Shown here: positions 7,481-14,438 of the stretch, one piece after another
Layout: every line of letters begins with the position of its first letter
Numbering within the stretch: the stretch's first letter is position 1
Source of the DNA: Streptomyces sp. ASQP_92
GTDB lineage: Bacteria; Actinomycetota; Actinomycetes; Streptomycetales; Streptomycetaceae
Direction of reading: 5' to 3'
Assembly: GCF_025399895.1 (NCBI RefSeq)
Contig: NZ_JAODUA010000008.1
Location: 124,001-188,000 of the forward strand
Length of the DNA stretch: 64,000 nt
Position numbers and translations under genes: made by a program
Notes under the pieces: generated by a model
What the model saw: the letters and a program-made list of their open reading frames with translations, nothing else
What the model was told of the DNA's origin: nothing
The model's database searches: none

Positions 7481-9136
7481 TCAGACCTCGTACGGCTGGA
7501 CGACGATGAAGTTGCCGGGGGCGCCCCGGAACTGGAGGTTGACGGACTCGCCGCTGTCTCCGGGATAGGCGTTGCGGCGCAGCCGGACCTGGCTGGAGAC
7601 GATCACCTGGGACGCGGCGGACCAGGCGACGATCGCGTCGCTGTCGGCGAACGTGGTCGGGGTGACCGGCAGGACCACCGGGGCGCCGTGCGTCATCACG
7701 ACGACGGTGCCGCTGCCCTGGAAGAGCATCGTGAACAGGGCGCCGCCGGGGATGCCGTGCCCCTCGATGCGGCGGACCTCGTACTGGAGCGACTCGTCGA
7801 AGGCCAGGACGTGCTCGGCGGAGACGCAGATGCCGTCGCCCTGGAGCTCGATGGGGTGCAGATAGGCGCTCTTCTCGGCGAGGAAGACCTGGCCCCGGCC
7901 GGTGCAGCGCATCAACTGCATTTCCTGCCCGGTGGCGTTGCCGACGATCCGGCCGGCGAACCCGGCTCCCTTGTAGCCGAAGTCGACCTTGCCCTGGTAC
8001 ATGACCATGCTGCCCTGGCGGGCCAGGACCGGCTGGCCCCCGGCGCCGAGGTCGACCCGGACCATCTGCTTGTTCTGCGCGGTCCATCGCTGCCCGGTCG
8101 GCAGTTCCTTGTACGTCTGCATCGCGGCGTGCAGGCCGCCCCCTTGGGGGGCTCCTTGCGGCTGCCCATAGGGGGCGGGCTGGCCGTAGGGTGCCGGTTG
8201 ACCGTACGGGGCGGGCGCGCCGGGCGGCGGTGTCTGGCCCGGGATGTGGCCGGGGCCCTGCCCGAACTGCGGCTGCTGCGGAGGCTGTCCGTAGGAAGGC
8301 TGCGGCTGACCGTAGGGCGCGGGGGCGGGCGGCGGAACGGTGCCCGGCACCAGGTGCATCGGCGCGGCGATGGTCGGCGCCGCGTGGATCTGCGGACTGG
8401 GCGCGGGCGCCGGGGGCGGGGTGGATCCCTGAGGCGGCGGCGCGTAGTGCTGCGGGGCGGCCGGGGCGGGCGCGCCGAAGGAGGGTGCGGGCTGGGGCGC
8501 CTGCGCGGGGGCCCCGAACTGCGGTGCGGGCGGGCCGGCTTGGGGCGGCGGGGCGAAGCCGGGCGAGGCACCCTGCGGGCCGGGCTGCTGCGCGACCTCG
8601 GGCTCCTCCTCCAGGACCTCACCGCCGAAGTTCTTCAGCAGGGCTTCGAGGCCGCCGTCGAAGCCCTGGCCCACCGCGGCGAAGCGCCAGACGTCCTTCA
8701 GGTAGAAGTCGCCCAGCATGACGGCCCGTTCGGTGCTGAACTCCGCGCCCGTGAACGAGTACCGCACCACTTCCTCGCCGCCGGCGACGACCCGGATGTA
8801 GCCGGGGCCCACCTGTGACATCTGGCCGGGGCCGTCGAGGGTCGCGGTGAAGGAGAGGCGGTGGACGGTGGCTGGGACGCGGTCGAGGGTGACGCGGAAC
8901 GACTCGGTGTCGCCGGACTGGGCGCCCAGGAGCTGGATGGACCCCTCGGGGGACTTGGGCTGGTTGAAGAAGACGAAGTAACGGTCGTCGGACAGCTGCT
9001 CGTTGGCGTCGAGCCCGAAGCAGCTGATGTCGAAGGTCAGCCCGGGACCGCCGATCTGGACGCCTACGTACAGATCCGTCCCCGCCGTGAGATCACTGAC
9101 CTTGGCCTTGTGGCCGCGCTGGAATTCCCTGGCCAT
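7481..9136 (-). CDS. TerD-AIM24 fusion protein
   Basis: A 551-residue, two-domain protein. Residues 1 to about 175 are a TerD/TerZ domain (GPGLTFDISCFGLD, YFVFFNQPKSPEG, RAVMLGDFYLKDVWRF), a calcium-binding fold of tellurite-resistance and stress clusters. Residues 185-335 are a Pro/Gln/Ala/Gly-rich linker with PYGQP repeats. Residues 340-551 are an AIM24 domain (ARQGSMVMYQG; FIVVQPYEV). It is the first gene of the operon, ATG 9136. The linker suggests a flexible tether between the two domains. Inferred role: stress-related envelope or membrane scaffold; not established. Confidence 0.9.
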   Translation of the reverse strand: MAREFQRGHKAKVSDLTAGTDLYVGVQIGGPGLTFDISCFGLDANEQLSDDRYFVFFNQPKSPEGSIQLLGAQSGDTESFRVTLDRVPATVHRLSFTATLDGPGQMSQVGPGYIRVVAGGEEVVRYSFTGAEFSTERAVMLGDFYLKDVWRFAAVGQGFDGGLEALLKNFGGEVLEEEPEVAQQPGPQGASPGFAPPPQAGPPAPQFGAPAQAPQPAPSFGAPAPAAPQHYAPPPQGSTPPPAPAPSPQIHAAPTIAAPMHLVPGTVPPPAPAPYGQPQPSYGQPPQQPQFGQGPGHIPGQTPPPGAPAPYGQPAPYGQPAPYGQPQGAPQGGGLHAAMQTYKELPTGQRWTAQNKQMVRVDLGAGGQPVLARQGSMVMYQGKVDFGYKGAGFAGRIVGNATGQEMQLMRCTGRGQVFLAEKSAYLHPIELQGDGICVSAEHVLAFDESLQYEVRRIEGHGIPGGALFTMLFQGSGTVVVMTHGAPVVLPVTPTTFADSDAIVAWSAASQVIVSSQVRLRRNAYPGDSGESVNLQFRGAPGNFIVVQPYEV

Positions 9137-9242
9137 GCGTACCGACCGTCCCCCATCCCGAGGTGATTGCGTCGCGCCAGGCTAACGGCTGCTTCGGACA
9201 TTCGACGAAGCCGCTACACATTCGGTACACAACCGCCGACAC

Positions 9243-9839
9243 TCACTCCTCGCGGGCCGCGGGCAGGTGCGGAAGGCGGTCGGCGGCGACCACGCCTTCC
9301 AGGTAGCCGCGGGCCCGCTCGGTGCGCGGATAGGCGTCCAGGAGCTGCCAGAAACGGGGGCCGTGGCCGGGCACCAGGAGATGGGCCAGCTCGTGCAGGA
9401 GCACATAGTCGACGACGTATTCCGGCATGCCCTGCAACCGGTGCGAGAGGCGGATGCTGCCCTCGGCCGGGGTGCACGAGCCCCAGCGCGTGTTCTGGTT
9501 GGTGACCCAGCGCACGGACGCGGGACGGGCGCGGCTGTCGAAGTACTGCTCGGACAGCCGCTCGGCGCGCTCGGTCAGCTCGGCGTCGCCCAGCATGCGC
9601 TTGCTCTCCTGCGCGGCCAGTTTGTCGAGCATGACGGTGACCCAGCGCTGCTCCTCGGCCTCGGACATCCGGGCCGGGATCAGCACGATGGTGCGGTCGC
9701 CCTCGCGGTAGGCGGAGACCGTCCTGCTGCGCCGGGCGCTGCGGCGGACCTCGACCGCGCTCGTCGCCGCGCCGCGGGGCGGCAGCCTGGACGGGCTGCG
9801 CGGCGGGCTTCCGGCACTCTGCAGTGGGTCGGCGGGCAC
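9243..9839 (-). CDS. YgjP-type (DUF45) M48-family metallopeptidase
   Basis: A 198-residue protein with the zinc site HELAHLLVPGHG (His149, Glu150, His153, third ligand His159) and the preceding NTRWGSC motif, both typical of the YgjP/DUF45 family. The N-terminal 40 residues are Pro/Arg/Ser-rich and may be disordered or partly untranslated; downstream start candidates exist. No signal peptide, so it should be cytosolic. Single gene on the minus strand, divergent from the ThiF-like gene. Confidence 0.85.
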   Translation of the reverse strand: MPADPLQSAGSPPRSPSRLPPRGAATSAVEVRRSARRSRTVSAYREGDRTIVLIPARMSEAEEQRWVTVMLDKLAAQESKRMLGDAELTERAERLSEQYFDSRARPASVRWVTNQNTRWGSCTPAEGSIRLSHRLQGMPEYVVDYVLLHELAHLLVPGHGPRFWQLLDAYPRTERARGYLEGVVAADRLPHLPAAREE

Positions 9840-9946
9840 GCCCCGACGTTACCCGCTGTCAGTGGGGGAAGTCCCGCCTCCGGGACGGTTGAGCCATGAT
9901 CCATCCGCTGGGATGCGGCATTCGAATGACTAATACCCCCCGCCTG

Positions 9947-9955
9947 TGGACAACT
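9947..9955. promoter_or_regulatory. DnaA-box match
   Basis: Exact match to the Streptomyces DnaA-box consensus TTGTCCACA (minus strand) in the divergent region between the YgjP-type and ThiF-like genes. A second exact copy occurs at 16660-16668. Function at these sites is unproven. Confidence 0.35.
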
Positions 9956-10063
9956 TTTCACGCCTCTCGGCGCGGGCGGGCACTCTGACCTCATGCCGCA
10001 CGAGGGCCTGCGACCGGGCAGCTTCCCTGGACGTGCGGGTGGCACGACGACGGGGGTTCGACG

Positions 10064-11200
10064 ATGCATCCGATGCTGAAGCCGGCACTGCGCAGGGCGT
10101 GGCGGGACCGGGGGACCGTGCAGTTCGGGATCACGCCCGCGCAGGCGGTGGTCTTGTCGCCGGTGGACCCGGCGACGGGCCACTTCCTGGAGTTGCTCGA
10201 CGGCACGCAGGGCCTGCCGATCCTGTACGAGCGGGCGCGCGCCCTGGACATGACACCTGAGCGGGTGGACGAACTGGTGGCCCGGCTGACCGCGGCCGGC
10301 GTGGTGGACGATCCGACGGCGGGGGGCCCGGCCGTCGATGTCCTACGCGGCCGGGCGGGCGCGGCGGAGCGGCTCCGGCCGGATCTGGCGTCGCTCTCCC
10401 TCGTCCACCCGCGGCCGGGCGACGCGGTGCGCGCGCTCGCGGCCCGCCGCGCCATACGGGTCCAGGTGCGGGGCGCCGGCCGGGTGGGCGCGACCGTCGC
10501 CGCGGTGCTCTCGGGTGCCGGGGTCGGGCGGGTCGATGTCCTGGACGGGGGTCTGGCCCAGCCGGGCGATGTGGCTCCGGGCGGGCTGCCCGAGCGGGCC
10601 GTCGGCGAGCGGAGGGCGACGGCCGCGGGCCGGCTGGTGCGGGACGCGGCGCCGGGCGGGCCGCCGCGCCAGGGCCGGGGCGCGGAGCCGGGCGCGCTCC
10701 GCCTGATCGTGGTCGCCCCGCGCGAGCCCCTCGATGTGTACGCGCCGAACGAGGCGGACGCCGAGGAGTGGGTCGGCGCCGCAATTCCCCATCTGTACGC
10801 GGGAGTTGTGGAGACGAGCGGAGTGGTGGGGCCGCTGGTGCTGCCCGGCGGCACCGGGTGTGCGGGGTGTCTCTCGCTCGGCCGCACCGAGCGCGATCCG
10901 GGCTGGCCGCGACTGCTGGCCCAGTGGCGCTCCGGGCGCCAGAGGCGGGCCGCGGCGCCCGCGTGCGATCTGGCGCTGGCCACGGCGGTGGCGGGGCTCG
11001 CGGCGGCACACGCGCTGGCGTTCCTCGACGGTGATCTTCCGGAGAGCACCGGCAGCCGCTGGGAGGTCTCGCTGCCCCGGCTCGACTGGCGATCCACCCC
11101 GATCGAGCCCCACCGGGACTGCTCCTGCGGGGCGGTCGGGAACACTCGGGGGGAGCGGGCCTCCGCGGCCGTGGGGCCACACGACACAATGGCCGGGTAA
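10064..11200 (+). CDS. ThiF/E1-like protein with TOMM-type N-terminal domain
   Basis: A 378-residue protein. The first ~85 residues look like the winged-helix/PqqD-like leader-binding region of azole-forming (TOMM) partner proteins (ending LLDGTQGLPILYERAR). A Rossmann segment VRGAGRVGATVAAVLSGAG lies at about 140-160, and four cysteines (C266, C269 in GCAGC; C353, C355 in CSCG) could form the structural zinc site of E1 enzymes. The usual adenylation Arg/Lys and catalytic-Cys contexts are not obvious, so activity may be lost. It is 40 bp upstream of the ABC1 kinase on the same strand. No precursor peptide gene is visible nearby. Confidence 0.75.
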   Translation: MHPMLKPALRRAWRDRGTVQFGITPAQAVVLSPVDPATGHFLELLDGTQGLPILYERARALDMTPERVDELVARLTAAGVVDDPTAGGPAVDVLRGRAGAAERLRPDLASLSLVHPRPGDAVRALAARRAIRVQVRGAGRVGATVAAVLSGAGVGRVDVLDGGLAQPGDVAPGGLPERAVGERRATAAGRLVRDAAPGGPPRQGRGAEPGALRLIVVAPREPLDVYAPNEADAEEWVGAAIPHLYAGVVETSGVVGPLVLPGGTGCAGCLSLGRTERDPGWPRLLAQWRSGRQRRAAAPACDLALATAVAGLAAAHALAFLDGDLPESTGSRWEVSLPRLDWRSTPIEPHRDCSCGAVGNTRGERASAAVGPHDTMAG

Positions 11201-11240
11201 CGCCTGCGAGGGCGCTGCTGTCTGGGATTTGGAGGGGCGC

Positions 11241-12635
11241 ATGTCTGATCTTCCCCGGAAGGCGGTCACCCGGACCGCCAAGCTGGCCGCGCTGCCACTT
11301 GGCTTCGCCGGGCGGGCGACGTGGGGCCTGGGCAAGCGGATCGGCGGCAAGTCCGCGGAACTGGTCGCCCGTGAGCTCCAGCAGCGCACCGCCGAACAGC
11401 TTTTCAAGGTCCTGGGCGAGCTCAAGGGCGGCGCGATGAAGTTCGGGCAGGCACTGTCCGTCTTCGAGTCGGCCCTGCCGGAGGAGGTCGCGGGACCCTA
11501 TCGGGCCGCCCTGACCAAGCTCCAGGAGGCGGCGCCCCCCATGCCCACCCGTACGGTCCACGCCGTGCTGGAGGAGCGCATCGGCGCGGACTGGCGGGAG
11601 CTGTTCCTGGAGTTCGATGAGAAGCCGGCCGCGGCCGCCTCGATCGGGCAGGTCCACCGGGCGGTGTGGCACGACGGGCGCGAGGTGGCGGTCAAGGTGC
11701 AGTATCCGGGGGCCGGCCAGGCGCTGCTGTCGGATCTGACCCAGCTGAGCCGGTTCGCGCGGCTGCTCGGCCCGCTGATTCCGGGGATGGACATCAAGCC
11801 GCTCATCTCCGAGCTGCGCGACCGCGTCTCGGAGGAGCTGGACTACGCCCTGGAGGCGCGGGCCCAGCGGGAGCACGCCGAGGAGTTCGCGGGCGACGCC
11901 GATGTGCTGGTCCCCGATGTGGTGCACCAGTGCGACCAGGTCCTGGTGACCGAGTGGATCGAGGGGATACCCCTCTCGGACGTGATCAGGGACGGCACGC
12001 CCGAGCAGCGCGACCGGGCCGGGCAGCTGCTGACCCGGTTCCTGTTCTCGGGGCCGGCCAGGACCGGGCTGCTGCACGCCGATCCCCATCCGGGCAACTT
12101 CCGGCTGCTGCCGCCCGAGAAGGACGGCGGCCCGTGGCGGCTCGGCGTCCTGGACTTCGGCACGGTGGACCGGTTGCCGGGCGGGCTGCCCGCGACCATC
12201 GGCGAGTCCCTGCGGATGACACTGGAGGGCGAGGCCGAGGCGGTCTACGAACTGCTGCGCGGCGAGGGCTTCGTCAAGGACTCGATCGAGCTCGACCCGG
12301 ACGCGGTCCTCGACTATCTGCTGCCGATCATCGAGCCGGCCCAGGCCGAGGAGTTCACGTTCAGCCGGGGCTGGATGCGCGGGCAGGCGGCCCGGATCGC
12401 CGATCCCCGCTCCCCCGCCCACCAGTTGGGCAAGCAGCTCAATCTGCCGCCGTCGTATCTGCTGATACACCGGGTGACGCTGTCCACCATCGGGGTGCTG
12501 TGCCAACTGGAGGCGACGGTGCGCATGCGGGACGAGTTGGAGGCCTGGATGCCCGGCTTCCTGGCGGAGGCGCCGTACGAGTCAGAGGGCGAGTCGGCGC
12601 CCGAGCCGGAGCCGGCGGCGGTCGAGAAGGCCTGA
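11241..12635 (+). CDS. ABC1/UbiB (AarF)-family atypical kinase
   Basis: A 464-residue protein starting ATG 11241 with GGAGG at 11231-11235. It shows the ABC1 signatures: KxGQ (KFGQALS), the Ala-rich nucleotide loop AAAASIGQVHRA, VKVQYPG, the catalytic-loop ADPHPGN and the DFG of LDFGTVDR. UbiB-family proteins bind and hydrolyse ATP and act in isoprenoid-quinone and membrane-lipid homeostasis. Its M. tuberculosis counterpart, Rv3197, is a WhiB7-regulon ATPase linked to macrolide tolerance (from memory), and wblC is the next large gene here, though oppositely oriented. The gene is not preceded by an obvious WblC promoter. Confidence 0.92.
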   Translation: MSDLPRKAVTRTAKLAALPLGFAGRATWGLGKRIGGKSAELVARELQQRTAEQLFKVLGELKGGAMKFGQALSVFESALPEEVAGPYRAALTKLQEAAPPMPTRTVHAVLEERIGADWRELFLEFDEKPAAAASIGQVHRAVWHDGREVAVKVQYPGAGQALLSDLTQLSRFARLLGPLIPGMDIKPLISELRDRVSEELDYALEARAQREHAEEFAGDADVLVPDVVHQCDQVLVTEWIEGIPLSDVIRDGTPEQRDRAGQLLTRFLFSGPARTGLLHADPHPGNFRLLPPEKDGGPWRLGVLDFGTVDRLPGGLPATIGESLRMTLEGEAEAVYELLRGEGFVKDSIELDPDAVLDYLLPIIEPAQAEEFTFSRGWMRGQAARIADPRSPAHQLGKQLNLPPSYLLIHRVTLSTIGVLCQLEATVRMRDELEAWMPGFLAEAPYESEGESAPEPEPAAVEKA

Positions 12636-12666
12636 GGCCGGCCTCGGAGCCGGGGGTGGAACGGCG

Positions 12667-12897
12667 CTACCACCAGGTGGCGTCGAGCCTGCCTTCGATG
12701 GCTCTGATGTTGGCGCGGGCGCAGTCCTCGCAGTAGTAGCGGCCGGTGCCGTTCTCGACCGAGTAGGTCCAGGTCGGCGGTGGGCCCCCGGCCGGGGCCG
12801 GGGTTCCGCAGTGGGAGCACACGATGGTTTCGGCCACCGGCCGATTCTGGTCGTCCACCTCGCGACGATACCGCCGCGCTCGGCCCTTCGGGGCCAT
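12667..12897 (-). CDS. Small zinc-ribbon protein
   Basis: A 76-residue protein (62 residues if GTG 12858 is the start) with two CxxC knuckles, CSHC and CEDC, 27 residues apart in between, and an aromatic C-terminus (RLDATWW). The pattern is a treble-clef or zinc-ribbon fold; no DNA-binding family is recognised. Neither start has a strong Shine-Dalgarno. It converges on the ABC1 kinase gene. Confidence 0.65.
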   Translation of the reverse strand: MAPKGRARRYRREVDDQNRPVAETIVCSHCGTPAPAGGPPPTWTYSVENGTGRYYCEDCARANIRAIEGRLDATWW

Positions 12898-12905
12898 AAC
12901 GCACC

Positions 12906-12937
12906 GCGGGGGCCGGTCCGTTCGGACCGGCCCCCGC
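12906..12937. terminator. Hairpin terminator downstream of the wblC operon
   Basis: Perfect 15-bp stem gcgggggccggtccg / cggaccggcccccgc with a 2-base nominal loop, followed on the plus strand by ttcttgtc. It lies downstream of the wblC and 107-residue genes on the minus strand and immediately upstream of the zinc-ribbon gene. Confidence 0.65.
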
Positions 12938-13053
12938 TTCTTGTCGCGTACTTCCTGTTGCTTCCTATTGCTTCCTGGTCGTGCCGACCGGGTGCCCGAC
13001 GTCAGTGCTGAGCGCCAGTGCTGAGTGTCAGTGCGTGAGGTCGCTGCACGAGG

Positions 13054-13377
13054 TCAGTGCATGACGGCCATGGCGAGGGCACGGCGGGCGCGCATCGACG
13101 CGCGCTCGGCGCGCCGCTGCATACGCCGGGCTGCGACCATGCGGACCGCCTGGCGCTCCACCTCGGCTTCTCGCAGTCGCTGATGCATATGCGCACGAGC
13201 CATGGCTTCTGGCATGAGTTGCATTTCGAGGGTCCTGTTCTGACGCGACTCGTTCGCGCCGGTGGTGGTGAAGTCTGGGGTCGCGGAGCCGGTGGGCTCG
13301 CTCGCGGACGGTGTCATCGGGGCCTGCTTCTGGGGGTCGTTCGTTAGGGGGTGGTCGATGGTTCCCGGGCGGTTCAT
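13054..13377 (-). CDS. Arg/Met/Ala-rich small protein coupled to wblC
   Basis: A 107-residue protein whose ATG (13377) lies inside the wblC stop (ATGA), implying co-translation. A downstream ATG at 13317 is possible. The N-terminal half is polar and disordered. The C-terminal half is strongly helical and basic (MRARRALAMAVMH, MVAARRMQRRAERAS), an amphipathic RNA- or membrane-binding type helix. Not recognised functionally; a similar protein follows wblC in other Streptomyces in my memory. Expected to share wblC's antibiotic induction. Confidence 0.65.
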   Translation of the reverse strand: MNRPGTIDHPLTNDPQKQAPMTPSASEPTGSATPDFTTTGANESRQNRTLEMQLMPEAMARAHMHQRLREAEVERQAVRMVAARRMQRRAERASMRARRALAMAVMH

Positions 13378-13742
13378 GCGGCGACCGGGTTCTTGCGCGG
13401 GCGGCCACGCGGCCGCTTGCGGGCCACGACCACACCCTGGACGAAGAGCTCCCCGCCCCAGACGCCCCACGGCTCGCGCCGCTCCTTGGCACCCGCGAGG
13501 CAGGCGGCCATCAGGGGGCAGGTCCGGCAGAGCGACTTGGCGTACTCGACGTCGGCCGGGGACTCGGCGAAGAAGACCTCCGGGTCGAAGGAACGGCAGG
13601 GGACGGGTACGCCGAGGTTCTCGATGGCGTCGTCGAGCGCGGTGAGCGCGGTAAGGGGAGTCAAGGCGGGGTCCTCCGTGAGACCGGACGGGGGGAGAGT
13701 CGGGGCGGGCGGTACGGACGGGGCGTGCGCTTCGAGTTGCAC
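13374..13742 (-). CDS. wblC: WhiB-like transcription factor WblC (WhiB7 orthologue)
   Basis: A 122-residue WhiB-family iron-sulfur protein. The four cluster cysteines are C49, C72, C75 and C81 (pattern C..CxxCx5C), the GVWGG turn is at 93-97, and the C-terminus has the AT-hook RPRGRPRK at about 110-117 that distinguishes WhiB7/WblC and binds AT-rich DNA next to -35 elements. WblC partners the principal sigma factor to induce intrinsic resistance to ribosome-targeting antibiotics. GTG 13742 follows GAGGAAG. The transcript begins with a long leader carrying an upstream ORF and an attenuator. Confidence 0.96.
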   Translation of the reverse strand: MQLEAHAPSVPPAPTLPPSGLTEDPALTPLTALTALDDAIENLGVPVPCRSFDPEVFFAESPADVEYAKSLCRTCPLMAACLAGAKERREPWGVWGGELFVQGVVVARKRPRGRPRKNPVAA

Positions 13743-13842
13743 GGTGTTTTCTTCCTCGTCTTGTCGGCTGTGTCGGTCCGGCCGGTCGGCCGGGTGTCGG
13801 CTGGTACCGAGGCCCCTTCGCTCCGCCCGTCCCGTTCGGGAC

Positions 13843-13884
13843 AAACAGAAGGGCCGCGGATCCCTGGTGGGGTTCCGCGGCCCT
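13843..13884 (-). terminator. Intrinsic attenuator in wblC leader
   Basis: On the minus strand, the 11-bp perfect stem AGGGCCGCGGA / TCCGCGGCCCT (13874-13884 with 13850-13860) is followed by the U-rich run TTCTGTTTGT, ending about 100 nt before the wblC start. A smaller hairpin, gcctga/tcaggc at 13895-13911, overlaps the stop codon of the upstream ORF and could compete with or signal ribosome position. This matches the upstream-ORF attenuation known for wblC/whiB7. Confidence 0.8.
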
Positions 13885-13905
13885 GAAGGCGCCTGCCTGA
13901 TCGCA

Positions 13906-14259
13906 TCAGGCTGGATCGCTCCAGGGTTCGAGCCCACGGAAGGCCCACATCGTGTGGTGCTGGTACTTCTTCGTCTGCTTCTCGGCTCCCGCACCGGTCG
14001 CGGCGAGGGCGTGGGCCTGGGCCCGTCCCTTCGCTACTGCTGCTCCCGGCGCCTGAATCGGTCGCTCATTACGCTCATCACGCACGGGGAAGCTCGCCAG
14101 GGAGGCCGGCATGACGGCGGAGAGGCCGAGCAGACCGGAGACGCCGGTGGACAGACCGGTGCCCTGGAAGGAAGAGCCGAGCGTGCAGGTGGCGGCGACC
14201 GAGCGGTCCGTCACTTTGGTGCTGATGAAGCTGGTGTCGATCTTGATGAAGCTGGCCAC
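13906..14259 (-). CDS. 117-codon upstream ORF in wblC leader
   Basis: GTG 14259 has GAGGAGG 8 bases upstream. The first ~55 codons have almost exclusively G/C third positions, as in a real gene; a stretch of about 17 codons has weaker bias, then the bias returns. The product starts MASFIKIDTSFISTKVTD and is Ser/Thr/Gly-rich; it ends MWAFRGLEPWSDPA at a TGA 22 nt before the terminator stem. No database family is recognised. Its position makes it the likely sensor ORF for wblC attenuation. A shorter ORF (MSVMSDRFRRREQQ) overlaps in another frame. Confidence 0.7.
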   Translation of the reverse strand: MASFIKIDTSFISTKVTDRSVAATCTLGSSFQGTGLSTGVSGLLGLSAVMPASLASFPVRDERNERPIQAPGAAVAKGRAQAHALAATGAGAEKQTKKYQHHTMWAFRGLEPWSDPA

Positions 14260-14325
14260 TGGTCTCGCCTCCTCTCGGCGTCTCGGGGACTTCGGCCTCG
14301 CGGCGTGATCCCATGCGTATGCGGA

Positions 14326-14345
14326 TAAGTACAGCTAAGTACAGC
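14326..14345. repeat. Tandem 10-bp repeat near wblC transcription start
   Basis: Two adjacent identical copies of taagtacagc, one helical turn apart, about 37-56 bases downstream of the predicted wblC transcription start. Could be a protein-binding site or leader RNA structure element. Confidence 0.5.
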
Positions 14346-14388
14346 ACGGAGACCTGGCTTCGGAGAAGCTCTTGTTTCCGTGGTTAAG

Positions 14389-14428
14389 AACCTATGGGGA
14401 TTCCCCTGGCGGGCGCAAACTATTTTTT
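14389..14428 (-). promoter_or_regulatory. WblC-type promoter of wblC
   Basis: On the minus strand, -35 TTGCGC (14413-14418) is separated by 18 bp from -10 TAGGTT (14389-14394). Directly upstream of the -35 is an AT-rich tract reading CGAAAAAATAGTT, the signature required for the WhiB7/WblC AT-hook. Predicted start near 14382, giving a leader of about 640 nt. It lies within 11-50 bp of the uvrD2 stop. Confidence 0.7.
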
Positions 14429-14438
14429 CGACGAGTTT

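Noticed and set aside
13906..14259. RiPP precursor for the ThiF-like protein
   Set aside because: No leader/core layout, one cysteine, and the position is that of a wblC leader ORF.
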